A stretch of DNA of 64,000 nt from Bacteroidales bacterium (GTDB taxonomy: Bacteria; Bacteroidota; Bacteroidia; Bacteroidales; Marinilabiliaceae): contig JAFYCM010000070.1 of NCBI GenBank assembly GCA_017539645.1, forward strand, positions 18,970-82,969, given 5' to 3'. Below the pieces are notes generated by a model. It worked only from the letters and a program-made list of their open reading frames with translations. It did not search any database and was not told where the DNA came from. Made by a program: the position numbers and the translations under genes. The stretch's first letter is position 1. Each line of letters opens with the position of its first letter. This document shows, piece by piece, positions 46,481-56,025 of this stretch.

Positions 46481-47605
46481 CTATTGTCGGAGATAGTGTA
46501 CATATTCGCAAGCGGCGAGTAGCACTGCGCCAACTCCAAAGTTGGCTTGCGAATTGGCGTCGACGGTCTGACCAGGAATGGCGCGTTCGCCAATTGGTTG
46601 AACATAGCCAACCTTACCGTCGGATTGAATTGCGGTGGTGGTTAAGTATTTCCACGCGCGTTTTATTGTTGTGCGAAATTCTTTTTCACTTAAATATCCA
46701 TTGTTGACGCCCCAAAGAATGCCGTAGGTAAAGAATGCCGTACCACTCGTTTCGGGGCCTGGAGCGTGCTGAGGGTCTATCATACTACGAGTCCAATAGC
46801 CTTCTTTCTGCTGCGCACGAGCCACAGCACGCGCCAAGCGTACATACTTATCAACAAAGAACTGACGATGCTTATAATTCTGAGGCATATCGGCGAGCAC
46901 TTTTGCCAATCCAGCAAGCACCCAACCATCGCCACGAGCCCAAAAGTCTTTTAGTCCGTTGGTGCTTTTGTGCTTGGGGTATACATACTTACCATCGCGG
47001 AAATAGAGTCCCGTTTCGGTATCGTACATAATACTATCGCAATAGAGAAGGTTGGCGTAGAGCTTGTCTAAGTAAACTTCGTCGCCAGTGAGTTTGTACA
47101 TTTTCGTCATCACGGGCATAACCATGTAGAGCGCATCGGCCCACCACCAATAGTCGGTAGCAGCAGAAGTTGCTTCGTAGTGCATCACCTCTTTGGCGCG
47201 AGCAATTTTACGCTCGTCGGGGGCAAGATTGTAAAGATCGATATAGGTTTGAAAACATATCTGCCAATCGCCAAAGAGTACATACTGCATGCCTTCGCCA
47301 TAGCGCTTATAGAGCCATTTTTGCGGATCGGGTTCGGTAGCACCTTGCCATTTGTTATGCTCGGCCCAACTCTCAGAATATTGGCGATAGGCTTCGTTCT
47401 TGGTCAGAAAATAGGCTTCCATATTGCCTGTGTGATATGCGGCATTGTCCCAAAAAGCACGCACTTCGGGGCTGTTGTTGGTTTGCCAATATGTATTCAC
47501 TCTGTTTATTAGTTCTACAACATCAGCTTCTTTCCAACGTTTTGCATACATACATAGACTAAACGTTAGACATGTTGCCAGAATAATAATTTTTCTATAG
47601 TTCAT
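46481..47605 (-). CDS. GH105/GH88-type unsaturated uronyl hydrolase
   Basis: A 374-residue exported (alpha/alpha)6-barrel enzyme, signal peptide MNYRKIIILATCLTFSLCMYA. GH105/GH88 enzymes remove the unsaturated uronic acid left by polysaccharide lyases. Typical features are the WWWADALYM strand with the likely catalytic Asp157, and WARGDGWVLAGLA with D226, plus TSGTAFFTYGILWGVN and the late ANFGVGAVLLA. It sits downstream of a lyase-like gene and a DUF2264 gene in the same direction, which fits that role. The sugar, glucuronyl or rhamnogalacturonyl, is not decided by sequence. Confidence 0.9.
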   Translation of the reverse strand: MNYRKIIILATCLTFSLCMYAKRWKEADVVELINRVNTYWQTNNSPEVRAFWDNAAYHTGNMEAYFLTKNEAYRQYSESWAEHNKWQGATEPDPQKWLYKRYGEGMQYVLFGDWQICFQTYIDLYNLAPDERKIARAKEVMHYEATSAATDYWWWADALYMVMPVMTKMYKLTGDEVYLDKLYANLLYCDSIMYDTETGLYFRDGKYVYPKHKSTNGLKDFWARGDGWVLAGLAKVLADMPQNYKHRQFFVDKYVRLARAVARAQQKEGYWTRSMIDPQHAPGPETSGTAFFTYGILWGVNNGYLSEKEFRTTIKRAWKYLTTTAIQSDGKVGYVQPIGERAIPGQTVDANSQANFGVGAVLLAACEYVHYLRQ

Positions 47606-47665
47606 TATAAATAATTGTTGTTATAGATACTATTTACTTCGCTTCAAATACGACAATGAGGAGAT

Positions 47666-48934
47666 TTACCATCTATCACGAGTTTGAATATCGTCGCCCC
47701 AGCGGTGATCTTTTGGGAAAGGCATTCCGCCCCAAGCTTTCACTTGTGTCCAAGGTTGTGCTTCAGATTTCCAAAAATCGTGGTCGGCAGGCAAACCAAG
47801 TGGCATAAAGGCAAGCGATGTCATATAGAGAGAACCGTTGTTGGTGTACCAATCGGCTGTTTCGGGTTGGCTACCACAGAAACCAATGGTGAGATAACCC
47901 TTCTCGTTGTAGTTCTGCTGATAGTCGAACATGCGATGCATAACCTTTGTGAGAGCAGCACGCACCTGACCATTGCTAAGGTCAGATGGCAACTTTTGAT
48001 ACCACGCCATGAGAGCTAAAGGTTGCAAAGCAGCAAGGCGATAAGGCGTTGAGCGACCAATAACAGGGAAGGTTCCTTCGGGCGAGATGAAACGCTCGAG
48101 AATGATAGAGAACTTCTGTGCACGCTTGAGAGCTCGGTCGTAATATTTTTGATATTCGAGGCGAGTATTTGCCTTGGCGTCAATCATGTTTTGAAGAGTT
48201 TCGAGATACATGGCATGGAACACATAACTACTGTAATAGTCGAATGCGAAAACAGGTCCGTCGGCATACCAACCATCGCCCACATACCACTCTTCAACTT
48301 TGCGAATAGTCATCATTACGCGGAAGTCGTCATATTCCTTCAAGCCCGACGTCTTAGCTATAAAACTCTCTATGATGCTCGAGAAAAGGAACCAGTTGGT
48401 ATAAGGTGGCTCAATAGAGCGCAACTTTTTGAACTCTTTGATATAGCGATCTTTCGTAAGTTGATCGAGCGGAAGCCATAGTTGGTCGTAGGCACGAATG
48501 AACGACTCGGCGATATAGGCAGCATCGACAAGATTCTGACCGCTCACACCCCAGCAGAGGTAGTCGGGGCTATCGGGATCGACCGAGTTTTTGTATGCAG
48601 CCAAAGCCCACTCGCGCAGTTGTTTGCGCTGAATGCCTTCGGGCGTATTGTCGTCGGGCAAGGTGAGCCAAGGAGCTATGCCTGCCATGAGTCGGCCGAA
48701 GGTCTCCATATAGACCACTTTGCGGTTTCGATTGTCGAAGGATGGCGAAAATTCGGTTTGCATGTTTTTCTGCAATTCGCCTTTAGCCATGTTTTCGAGC
48801 ACAGGCTGAGCCATTTTATATGCTAACGAGCACCAATATTCACGTTCGGTGAGCTGTTTTGTCTTGTTTTTGGGTGCAGCAATGGCTGGTATTATAAGCA
48901 CAAATGCTACAAAGAGGGTTAGAAATTTCTTCAT
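47666..48934 (-). CDS. DUF2264 family protein, putative glycoside hydrolase
   Basis: A 422-residue exported helical protein; signal peptide MKKFLTLFVAFVLIIPAIA. DUF2264 stretches are WCSLAYKMAQPVLENMAKG, METFGRLMAGIAPWL, YLCWGVSGQNLVDAAYIAESF and WYVGDGWYADGPVFAFDYYSSYVFH. From memory the family is now counted among glycoside hydrolases (GH154) with beta-glucuronidase members; I could not check that. Its start overlaps the stop of the lyase-like gene by 4 bases, so the two are translationally coupled. Action on a glucuronate-containing glycan is inferred. Confidence 0.87.
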   Translation of the reverse strand: MKKFLTLFVAFVLIIPAIAAPKNKTKQLTEREYWCSLAYKMAQPVLENMAKGELQKNMQTEFSPSFDNRNRKVVYMETFGRLMAGIAPWLTLPDDNTPEGIQRKQLREWALAAYKNSVDPDSPDYLCWGVSGQNLVDAAYIAESFIRAYDQLWLPLDQLTKDRYIKEFKKLRSIEPPYTNWFLFSSIIESFIAKTSGLKEYDDFRVMMTIRKVEEWYVGDGWYADGPVFAFDYYSSYVFHAMYLETLQNMIDAKANTRLEYQKYYDRALKRAQKFSIILERFISPEGTFPVIGRSTPYRLAALQPLALMAWYQKLPSDLSNGQVRAALTKVMHRMFDYQQNYNEKGYLTIGFCGSQPETADWYTNNGSLYMTSLAFMPLGLPADHDFWKSEAQPWTQVKAWGGMPFPKDHRWGDDIQTRDRW

Positions 48935-50721
48935 CTGATATTATACTTTATTGTATTTATGTTTTTTCTTGAGTTGATAGTTAGTTTGATACGATACATT
49001 TGTTTGCCCCACACACCTTGCAAAAGCGGGTCGAGCAGATGGCTAATATCTTCAATTTCGGCAGTCATCTGTTGAGCATCGAAGCTAATGCTATGCTCAC
49101 CAAGCATCACTTTGCCTACTGCCACTTCGGGTTTTGTGGTGGTGATGAACATCAACTGCGATGGTTGCAGAAACTCTGTTAGTTCATATTTTTCTGTTAT
49201 GCTAATTCCTTTTCTATTTACACTCAGAGAACGTAGCCAACTCTTCACTTTAGCCTCTTCGGGATAGGCTGCTGCTATGTCGAGCGTAAGTTTACCATTG
49301 CCATGATCCAAGACCTTGGCAGCGAATTGTTTACCATCTTTTTCCGACACGCCATTAATCTTAGGCAAATTGTGATAGTCGGACTGCATGGTCCAGATGT
49401 CGTAGCGCGACGAGCTGAAAGTTTTGGCAGTGTATTCGCCCACTCCAACATCAATTAGAAGAGGCTCGTTGTGGGTATATACGATGAACGAGCCAACATC
49501 GTTGTGGTTATGACTTTCGCCATTCGTGCCACCTTTCATAGCAACAAACAGGTTGTCACGACGAGCCGTCATGATTTGCAAATTGGACAACCACACATCG
49601 GGTTGTTGAGGCTCGATAGGCAACTCATTTTTATAAATATTTATATGGCGCAACAGCATCAACTCGCGACTAAGCGTAGGGAAATTGCCACTCTTGTCGT
49701 AGAGCTTTGCGGCATTATTCAGAATATCTTTCTGTTTGCCTATGTAAGCTGCGAATTGGCACATTGACTTGTCACTAATAAAAAGTCCGAAAGGATATAC
49801 TACATTGACTTGTTGCAGGGTGCGATTGTCGTGAGCATCGGCAAAATTGACACAATAGTCGTTGCCAATGTAAGTCTTGTATACGTACGAAGCCATATTG
49901 CGCATTTTATCGGTAATAGGCACTTCGACGCCCGCTTGCTTAAGCCAATAGAGTATTTCGAACATCGACGCTGCAGCTCTATCCCAATAACCAGGACCTT
50001 CGTCGCAGCCGCCATCTTCGGGGTAAGCATCAACAAAAGCTTGCAAAGCTTGCACAATCTGCTCCACTGCTTGCATCTGTTTGTCGCGATTGGTTTCGCA
50101 TAACAATACACACGAGAGCCAATTGGAACATATCCACGGATTCCAGTTCATGCCAGCCTTTTTCCACCAGTAGTTATGCTGCAAAGCTGGTTGCAAAATG
50201 CGGTTTTGCACCTCGTTGCAAATGCGTTTCCACACATCGGGAGAGAATTTGTCGAGTTGTGGACGTAGCATATATGCAGACCAAACGATGAGGTTGGCAG
50301 TTTCGGCATTGAAAAGGTCGACCTCTTGCAGTTCGGTGAGCGGTATGCGCTTGCCATAATGAGCAGGAATGCCCCACCACGTCTCTTCGCAAAACGCGCC
50401 CAACCCGTTTATTATATCGGGAGTAAAACGTCCCTTGCCCTCAATCACTTCGGCCATAACAAGTGCCGCCAACTGTCGCCGTTTCTCAAAGCAGATGGCT
50501 TCGTAGTTGACGCGATTGCCAGTTATCTTGTTTTCTGCAAACACGGTCCACGGAAGTACTGTCCAGGGTTTGCCTAAATATTGCTCGCCATAGCTAATAT
50601 AGCTCTGACGCATTGTGGCAGGTATACTATCGGTCCAATAGCTATCGCCCACCTGTGGCATAGGCTGAAAACTCTGCGGCGCTATGAGCGAAATGAATAT
50701 GGAAACAAGAGTGTGAAACAC
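48931..50721 (-). CDS. Heparinase II/III-like polysaccharide lyase
   Basis: A 596-residue exported protein with a weak signal peptide (MFHTLVSIFISLIAPQSF). An (alpha/alpha) toroid covers about residues 60-370 (FCEETWWGIPAHYG, AGMNWNPWICSNWLS, DGGCDEGPGYWDRAAAS) and a heparinase II/III beta-domain follows, with the catalytic-region motif GESHNHNDVGSFIVYT near residues 400-415. Such proteins cut uronate-containing polysaccharides by beta-elimination. The PL family and substrate are not decided. First gene of a group with DUF2264 and GH105, which would process its products. Confidence 0.85.
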   Translation of the reverse strand: MFHTLVSIFISLIAPQSFQPMPQVGDSYWTDSIPATMRQSYISYGEQYLGKPWTVLPWTVFAENKITGNRVNYEAICFEKRRQLAALVMAEVIEGKGRFTPDIINGLGAFCEETWWGIPAHYGKRIPLTELQEVDLFNAETANLIVWSAYMLRPQLDKFSPDVWKRICNEVQNRILQPALQHNYWWKKAGMNWNPWICSNWLSCVLLCETNRDKQMQAVEQIVQALQAFVDAYPEDGGCDEGPGYWDRAAASMFEILYWLKQAGVEVPITDKMRNMASYVYKTYIGNDYCVNFADAHDNRTLQQVNVVYPFGLFISDKSMCQFAAYIGKQKDILNNAAKLYDKSGNFPTLSRELMLLRHINIYKNELPIEPQQPDVWLSNLQIMTARRDNLFVAMKGGTNGESHNHNDVGSFIVYTHNEPLLIDVGVGEYTAKTFSSSRYDIWTMQSDYHNLPKINGVSEKDGKQFAAKVLDHGNGKLTLDIAAAYPEEAKVKSWLRSLSVNRKGISITEKYELTEFLQPSQLMFITTTKPEVAVGKVMLGEHSISFDAQQMTAEIEDISHLLDPLLQGVWGKQMYRIKLTINSRKNINTIKYNIR

Positions 50722-50905
50722 GATGTTAATTATGAGTTACGAATTATGAGGTACGAGTTTAGAGTGTAAAGTTTAGAGTAAAAAGTTAAGAGATGTTAGT
50801 AGTTACGAGTTAAGAGTTTAGAGTGTAGAGTTGCTAGCTTTCAACTCTCAACCTTGAACTCTCAACTTTGAACCTTCAACTTTCAACTTTCAACTTTCAA
50901 TTTTT
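50722..50905. repeat. Low-complexity intergenic repeat tract
   Basis: This stretch is made of degenerate short units: TTACGAATTATGAGGTACGAG, then GAGTTTAGAGTGTAAAGTTTAGAG and GAGTGTAGAG, then several TTCAACTTTCAA units. No gene fits. Related fragments occur at 3203-3235, 13790-13900, 32105-32150 and 57115-57145. Confidence 0.75.
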
Positions 50906-50906
50906 G

Positions 50907-50948
50907 AAAAAGTGGAAGCGGTTACGTGTGTGAGCAACCGCCTCCCAC
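50907..50948 (-). terminator. Rho-independent terminator after susD
   Basis: On the minus strand GTGGGAGGCGGTT pairs with AACCGCTTCCAC with one bulge, followed by TTTTTC. It lies 31 bases after the SusD stop and before the lyase genes, so it may limit expression of those genes relative to SusC and SusD. Confidence 0.85.
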
Positions 50949-50978
50949 ATTACTTATAAATAGAAACTTATCACATAA

Positions 50979-52682
50979 TCAATTATATCCTGGATTTTGT
51001 TCAATCACAGCGTCCTTGTTGAGCTGAATCTCGGTGAGAGGGATAGGCAAAAGGGCGTTGTAGTCTTGGTATCCCTCGATAATCTTCTCGGCAGGAGCAG
51101 TTTCGATGGCTTGAGCTTTTTTGATGCGTTCGCCAAGTGTGCCAGTGCGTACGAGTGTCATACGGCGATTCTCTTCGCCAACGAGCTCACGGATACGTTC
51201 ATCGAGGATGAAGTCGAGAGTTATGTCACTTGCACTAACAGCGCCAAGAGTTGCATCGCCTTGCTCTTCGCGAGCTGTTTTGAAGGCACGGTCGCGCAGC
51301 ACGTTGATGTCGGCAGCTGCACCAGCAGCATTGTTTTGGCGGAAACGAGCCTCAGCACGCAAGAGGTAAGCCTCGCCAAGGCGCATGAGAGGCCAGTCTT
51401 TTACCATGCTCCAACCAAAGTCGTCGGTTGGGTCGTATGCGCCCCACTTGGTGGTGTGCGGATACATAACGTTGAGTGTATCGGCCTTGTGCCAATAAAC
51501 ACGATCGCCAGTTTTGATGGTTACTTTCGTTGCACCTTCAGTGTTGTCGTCAACCCAGAAGCCATCTTTTACCGAAATCTCTTTTTCTACGCCGGCTTTA
51601 TTGGCATAGAGCATACGGCGAATATTGTGGTTAGAGTTGCGCACGTCGTATTTTTCGATACTATTTTGGTTGAAAGCTACGTGTTTTACATAGTTGCTTA
51701 GGCGCAAACGTCCGTTGCCACGACCACCAAGCGAATCGGCATTAACCATGAAGTCGCTCAGTTTGTGGAAAGCTGCCACCCAGTTACGACGTTGCTGCGG
51801 AGCATTAATAGTACCACCCGTTACGGTATTGTTATACTCCATTTGGAAAATCCAGATACCTTCGGTGTTGCCTTGCGAACGGCGTTGGTTGCCCCAGCGG
51901 AACATATCGGCATAATAGTCGCCTGCTTCGCCAGTGAATTTGCCGTAGCGCTCTTGAATAAGTTTGTAGTTGCCTTCGCTGATAGTAGGTGTTATCACCT
52001 CTTCTGCTTTTTTGAAGTATGAGTTATCGCGCATACCTATACGTAGGAAAGCTTCTGCAGCAAGCATACGAGCGCAATCTTTATTTATGCGGCTCTCAGT
52101 CTTGGTTTTGCCAACTTCGGGCAGATTAGCTATAGCGTCGGTGAGGTCGGCTTCGATAAGCTTATCAACCTCGGCTACAGGCTGACGTGTGAGGTCGGTG
52201 CGTGGCGTGGTGATAGGCTCGGCAATCAAAGGAACATCGCCCCAAAGGGTAACGAGCATATTGTAAGCGTATGCACGGAAGAACTCAGCCTCAGCTTTTT
52301 CTGCTGCCGTAGCATTAGCATCAGTGATGATGATGTTGGCTGCGCTAATTATGCCGTAGAGGCTTCCCCAAGTGTGGCTCACACCACCGTTTTGCGAGGT
52401 GAGTTGTGCATACTTATAGAAAGGCGTTTCTACACCTTGCACATCGCCCGGAGCGCCCACGTCGGTACCATCTTGCCAACAACCAACGTAACCTTGCTGG
52501 TCGCTCCAACCCCACATTTGGGCATATTTATAATGCAATCCTATCACCTTTGCATTTACGTCCGAAACGTCGGTGCCGTATTGCGAATACATTTCTTCGT
52601 CGAGATAGCTATCGCTACACGATGTGCCAGCAATCAAGGCAGCTGCGCCCGATGCTGCGAATAATATATGTTTTAGTTTCAT
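50979..52682 (-). CDS. SusD/RagB family glycan-binding lipoprotein
   Basis: A 567-residue surface lipoprotein (signal, then GTSC, Cys22) that binds glycans and forms the lid of the SusC transporter. SusD features include SYLDEEMYSQYG, the segment WGSLYGIISAANIIITDANA, AEFFRAYAYNMLVTLWGDVPLI, and the late LRLGEAYLLRAEARFR-like WPLMRLGEAYLLRAEAR with LDFILDERIRELVGEENRRMTLVRTG. It starts 14 bases after the SusC stop. The glycan is not readable from sequence; the lyase, DUF2264 and GH105 genes downstream suggest a uronate-containing polymer. Confidence 0.95.
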   Translation of the reverse strand: MKLKHILFAASGAAALIAGTSCSDSYLDEEMYSQYGTDVSDVNAKVIGLHYKYAQMWGWSDQQGYVGCWQDGTDVGAPGDVQGVETPFYKYAQLTSQNGGVSHTWGSLYGIISAANIIITDANATAAEKAEAEFFRAYAYNMLVTLWGDVPLIAEPITTPRTDLTRQPVAEVDKLIEADLTDAIANLPEVGKTKTESRINKDCARMLAAEAFLRIGMRDNSYFKKAEEVITPTISEGNYKLIQERYGKFTGEAGDYYADMFRWGNQRRSQGNTEGIWIFQMEYNNTVTGGTINAPQQRRNWVAAFHKLSDFMVNADSLGGRGNGRLRLSNYVKHVAFNQNSIEKYDVRNSNHNIRRMLYANKAGVEKEISVKDGFWVDDNTEGATKVTIKTGDRVYWHKADTLNVMYPHTTKWGAYDPTDDFGWSMVKDWPLMRLGEAYLLRAEARFRQNNAAGAAADINVLRDRAFKTAREEQGDATLGAVSASDITLDFILDERIRELVGEENRRMTLVRTGTLGERIKKAQAIETAPAEKIIEGYQDYNALLPIPLTEIQLNKDAVIEQNPGYN

Positions 52683-52696
52683 AATAATACTAACTA

Positions 52697-55600
52697 TTAG
52701 AATGTTACGTTAAGACCAAACACTACGCTGCGTGTCATAGGATATGAATTTTCCCAACCGCTCCAACCACGTTGAGTTTCGGTTGATTCTGGGTCCCAGC
52801 CAGTCCAATCGGTCCAAGTGGCGAGGTTGCGTCCGCTTACGTATGCCTGCATAGAGCCAATGTGCATAGCATCGGTCACATTCTTGCCAAAGGTGTAGCT
52901 GAGTGTCACATCTTTCAGACGGGTGTAGCTTGCGTCTTGATAGAATCCGTAGCCATACTGGTTAGAGTTCTTGTTGAGCGAGCGGAACTCGTTGCTGCGG
53001 TTTTCTGGAGTCCAATAACCGATTTCAGTTGTTGTGTTGCGTCGGCCCATTTCGTCGCCAGCCATTGCAAGGAGAGCGTTGTTGCGTTTGAGGCCTTGAG
53101 TGGTTTGAATGAATACGCTGAGTGTCCAATTCTTATATGTAAAAGTGTTGGTCATACCACCAATCCATTTAGGAGCCGTTTGACCTTGAACTTTCTTATC
53201 GTCGGCTGTTATCTTGCCATCGCCATCGAGGTCGGCAAGTTTTACGTAGCCTGCTTGTGCATTAGGATCCCAATTGAGGTGGTCGCCACGCTTTATTTCA
53301 TCTTCTTGCCAGATGCCGAGCATTGTGTAGTCGTAGATCACGCTGATAGGCTGACCGATGAACCAACGGTTGCCGAGGTCGTCTTTCTTATCGCCATAGA
53401 GGTCGACAATTTCGTTTTTGTTCCAAGAGTAGACGATGCTTGTGTTCCAAGAGAAATCGCCGATAGCAATATTGCGAGTATTGATGGTGAGTTCTACACC
53501 TTTGTTGCGAGTCTCGCCCATATTAGCATACGTACTGCTGTAACCAGTCATGTCGGTAAGGTTGCGCGAGAGGAGCAAATCGGTAGTGCGCGACTGATAA
53601 ATATCTAAGTTACCTTGAATGCGATTGTTGAGGAAACCGAAGTCGATACCTACGTTGAAGGTTTTGGTAGTCTCCCAAGTAAGATCGTCGTTACCCAAGC
53701 GGCTATTTGTGGTGAGTGCAGCCGTTGCTTTGCCATCCATAGCTAACATGCTACTACTCATCTTGCTCAAAGTAGAGTACTGACCGATGGCTTCGTTACC
53801 TGCTTTACCATACGAGAGGCGGAGCTTGAGGTTGTTGAGCACGTCGAGGGCATTCTCCATAAAGCTTTCGTTGGTTACGTTCCAACCAAGAGCAACCGAA
53901 GGGAATGTACCATATTTCTTGCCATCGCTAAAGACACTCGAACCATCGCGACGAACGGTGAATGTGAAGAGGTAGCGGCTGTCGAACGAGTAGTTCAAAC
54001 GACCCATTTGCGAGCAGGTGGTATAGAGAGTTTTCTCTGATGAAGCATTTTGTGTTTCGCCCGAGTCGAGGTTGTCAGAGCCAAGGTCGTCGTTGATGAA
54101 TTTGCTTGCGCTCGACTGATGCTCTTGCCATTTCTTGCGCGAAGCAGCATATACACCAGTGAGGTCGATGTGGTTCAGGCCGAAATCTTTTGCATAGCTC
54201 AAGATGTTTTCTGCCACATAGCTCTGAGTTTCGGAGCTATACATATAGCCATAACCATTGTTATCGTTCTGCTCGCGACCCTGATAGTGGTCGTGGCGAG
54301 CGCCTATGAACGCGTGACCATAGCTAAACTTATATTTCAAGCCATCGAGAGGACTCCAAATCTTACCAAAGTTGAGGTCGGCATAACCATTAAGGTTGAT
54401 GTTCCACTGGCGGCGTTCGTCGGGGCGAGTGGTGTTGAGAAGTGGGTTAGCCCACAACTGCTCCGAGTACATAGGATAGATACAGTATGAGCCATCGGCT
54501 TCGTACATCTTAGCGTATGGCGACATAGCCTCTGCGTTTACGAAGTTAGCGCGACCACCATCGCGGTTGTGAGACACTACAAAAATGTTGGTACCTACGG
54601 TGAGGTAGTCGGTTACGTCCATATCGAGGTTGGTGCGGATAGAGTAGCGTTTGTAGTCGAAGCCCTTCACAACGCCTTTCTGGCTCATGAAGTCGCCCGA
54701 AACGAAATACTTCACACTCTCGGCGCCACCATTGATGCTGATGTTGTGGTCTTGAATGATACCCGTGCGGGTTACTTCATCAATCCAATCAATCTCTTTG
54801 CCTGCAGCCTGAGCTTCAGCTTCGTTGGCGTTCTTTACATAGGCGTTGTACATAGTCTCGCCTTTGTTCTGTGCGCAATAGTCTTTGTAGCGCTGTGTAA
54901 TCTGCTCGCCGTTGCAGAACTCAAGATTGTGAGTAAAGCCCTCAACGCCAATATAGCCAGCGTAAGTAATCTTAGCTTTGCCCTCAGCACCGCGTTTGGT
55001 TGTGATAAGTATAACACCATTAGCGCCGTTCATACCATAAATAGCAGTAGCCGAAGCATCTTTGAGTATTTCCATACTCTCAATATCGTTGGGGTTGATG
55101 TCGTTGAGCGTACCATCGCTCTTGCTGATAGGCACACCATCGACAACAATGTATGGACCAGTAGAAGCATTGATTGAGTTGCGGCCACGGATAAGAGCCG
55201 AAGGAGCATCGCCAGGAATGGCACTCGACTGCTGAATGGTTACACCAGCCGCAGCACCTTGCACAGCTTGAAGCACGTTAGCCACAGGCAACTTGCTCAG
55301 TCGATCTTTGTTGATAGAAGTCACCGAACCAGTGATGTCCGATTTCTTCTGCGTACCATAACCAACGACAACCACGTCGCCCAAGAACTCCATATTCTCG
55401 AGCATCACAAAATTAATAGTCGACTGGCCAGCTACCTCTGCCTCTTCGTCGTGATAGCCGAGGAAACCAGCCACCAACGTAGCATCGGTAGGTACGCCAT
55501 TGATAGAATAATTACCGTCAGCATCGGAAATTGTACCTTGTGATGTTCCTTTGACCATAACTGTAGCACCCACTATAGGTTGACCATCAGAGTCGGTCAC

Positions 55601-55717
55601 TTTTCCTTTTACATTACCCGTCTGTTGTGCATTTATAGGTATAAACGCCAGACAAGATGCCAAAATCGTCAGAAGAGTCATCTTCCTTCGAAGGCTTTTT
55701 AGATAACGTTTCTCCAT
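52697..55717 (-). CDS. SusC/RagA family TonB-dependent transporter
   Basis: A 1006-residue outer-membrane transporter. I start it at ATG 55717 (MEKRYLKSLRRKMTLL), which gives a normal signal peptide ending INAQ; the frame is open 22 codons further upstream. Order: CarboxypepD_reg domain (KGKVTDSDGQPIVGATVMVKG), TonB-box-like region and plug (VVVVGYGTQKKSDITGSV, ALIRGRNSINASTGPYIVVDGVPIS, IYGMNGANGVILITTKRG), then a 22-strand barrel that ends in the aromatic FGLNVTF. It pairs with the SusD gene downstream. Import into the periplasm is driven by TonB. Confidence 0.96.
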   Translation of the reverse strand: MEKRYLKSLRRKMTLLTILASCLAFIPINAQQTGNVKGKVTDSDGQPIVGATVMVKGTSQGTISDADGNYSINGVPTDATLVAGFLGYHDEEAEVAGQSTINFVMLENMEFLGDVVVVGYGTQKKSDITGSVTSINKDRLSKLPVANVLQAVQGAAAGVTIQQSSAIPGDAPSALIRGRNSINASTGPYIVVDGVPISKSDGTLNDINPNDIESMEILKDASATAIYGMNGANGVILITTKRGAEGKAKITYAGYIGVEGFTHNLEFCNGEQITQRYKDYCAQNKGETMYNAYVKNANEAEAQAAGKEIDWIDEVTRTGIIQDHNISINGGAESVKYFVSGDFMSQKGVVKGFDYKRYSIRTNLDMDVTDYLTVGTNIFVVSHNRDGGRANFVNAEAMSPYAKMYEADGSYCIYPMYSEQLWANPLLNTTRPDERRQWNINLNGYADLNFGKIWSPLDGLKYKFSYGHAFIGARHDHYQGREQNDNNGYGYMYSSETQSYVAENILSYAKDFGLNHIDLTGVYAASRKKWQEHQSSASKFINDDLGSDNLDSGETQNASSEKTLYTTCSQMGRLNYSFDSRYLFTFTVRRDGSSVFSDGKKYGTFPSVALGWNVTNESFMENALDVLNNLKLRLSYGKAGNEAIGQYSTLSKMSSSMLAMDGKATAALTTNSRLGNDDLTWETTKTFNVGIDFGFLNNRIQGNLDIYQSRTTDLLLSRNLTDMTGYSSTYANMGETRNKGVELTINTRNIAIGDFSWNTSIVYSWNKNEIVDLYGDKKDDLGNRWFIGQPISVIYDYTMLGIWQEDEIKRGDHLNWDPNAQAGYVKLADLDGDGKITADDKKVQGQTAPKWIGGMTNTFTYKNWTLSVFIQTTQGLKRNNALLAMAGDEMGRRNTTTEIGYWTPENRSNEFRSLNKNSNQYGYGFYQDASYTRLKDVTLSYTFGKNVTDAMHIGSMQAYVSGRNLATWTDWTGWDPESTETQRGWSGWENSYPMTRSVVFGLNVTF

Positions 55718-55795
55718 TAGAATAAGTTTTTTGTTATAAATATTGATTTTTGATTTGGTCCATTGCGTCTGTTGATACCGCAATGTTTACGAACT

Positions 55796-55824
55796 CAAAA
55801 ATCTGTTAATAAGTGATAATCAAC
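55796..55824 (-). promoter_or_regulatory. Possible promoter of the SusC/SusD operon
   Basis: On the minus strand GATTTTTG (one mismatch to TAnnTTTG) at 55796-55803 is preceded at about 17 bases by GTTG (55821-55824), near the expected -33 TTTG. The leader would be about 75 bases. An HTCS binding site is not recognisable. Confidence 0.35.
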
Positions 55825-55969
55825 GTCTCCTTATCGTTATTTCATTTCCCTAAATAGTTAATAAGGCCGATTCTGGGCTACGAATTATGATTTGATGGGG
55901 TGCCGAACGTATGTGTCATAGAATTCTTCGAATTTATGTATGTCGTAGCAGTGTTTTTCGCGAAACAAA

Positions 55970-56003
55970 AAAGGCAACTCTCCAATGCGGACGAGTTGCC
56001 TTT
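55970..56003 (-). terminator. Terminator of the greA-HIT operon
   Basis: AAAGGCAACTC (55970-55980) pairs perfectly with GAGTTGCCTTT (55993-56003) around a 12-base loop. It follows the HIT gene stop on the minus strand; the A-run at 55964-55972 supplies a T-run on that strand. Confidence 0.9.
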
Positions 56004-56025
56004 GTGATATTGTATGTATGTAGAA

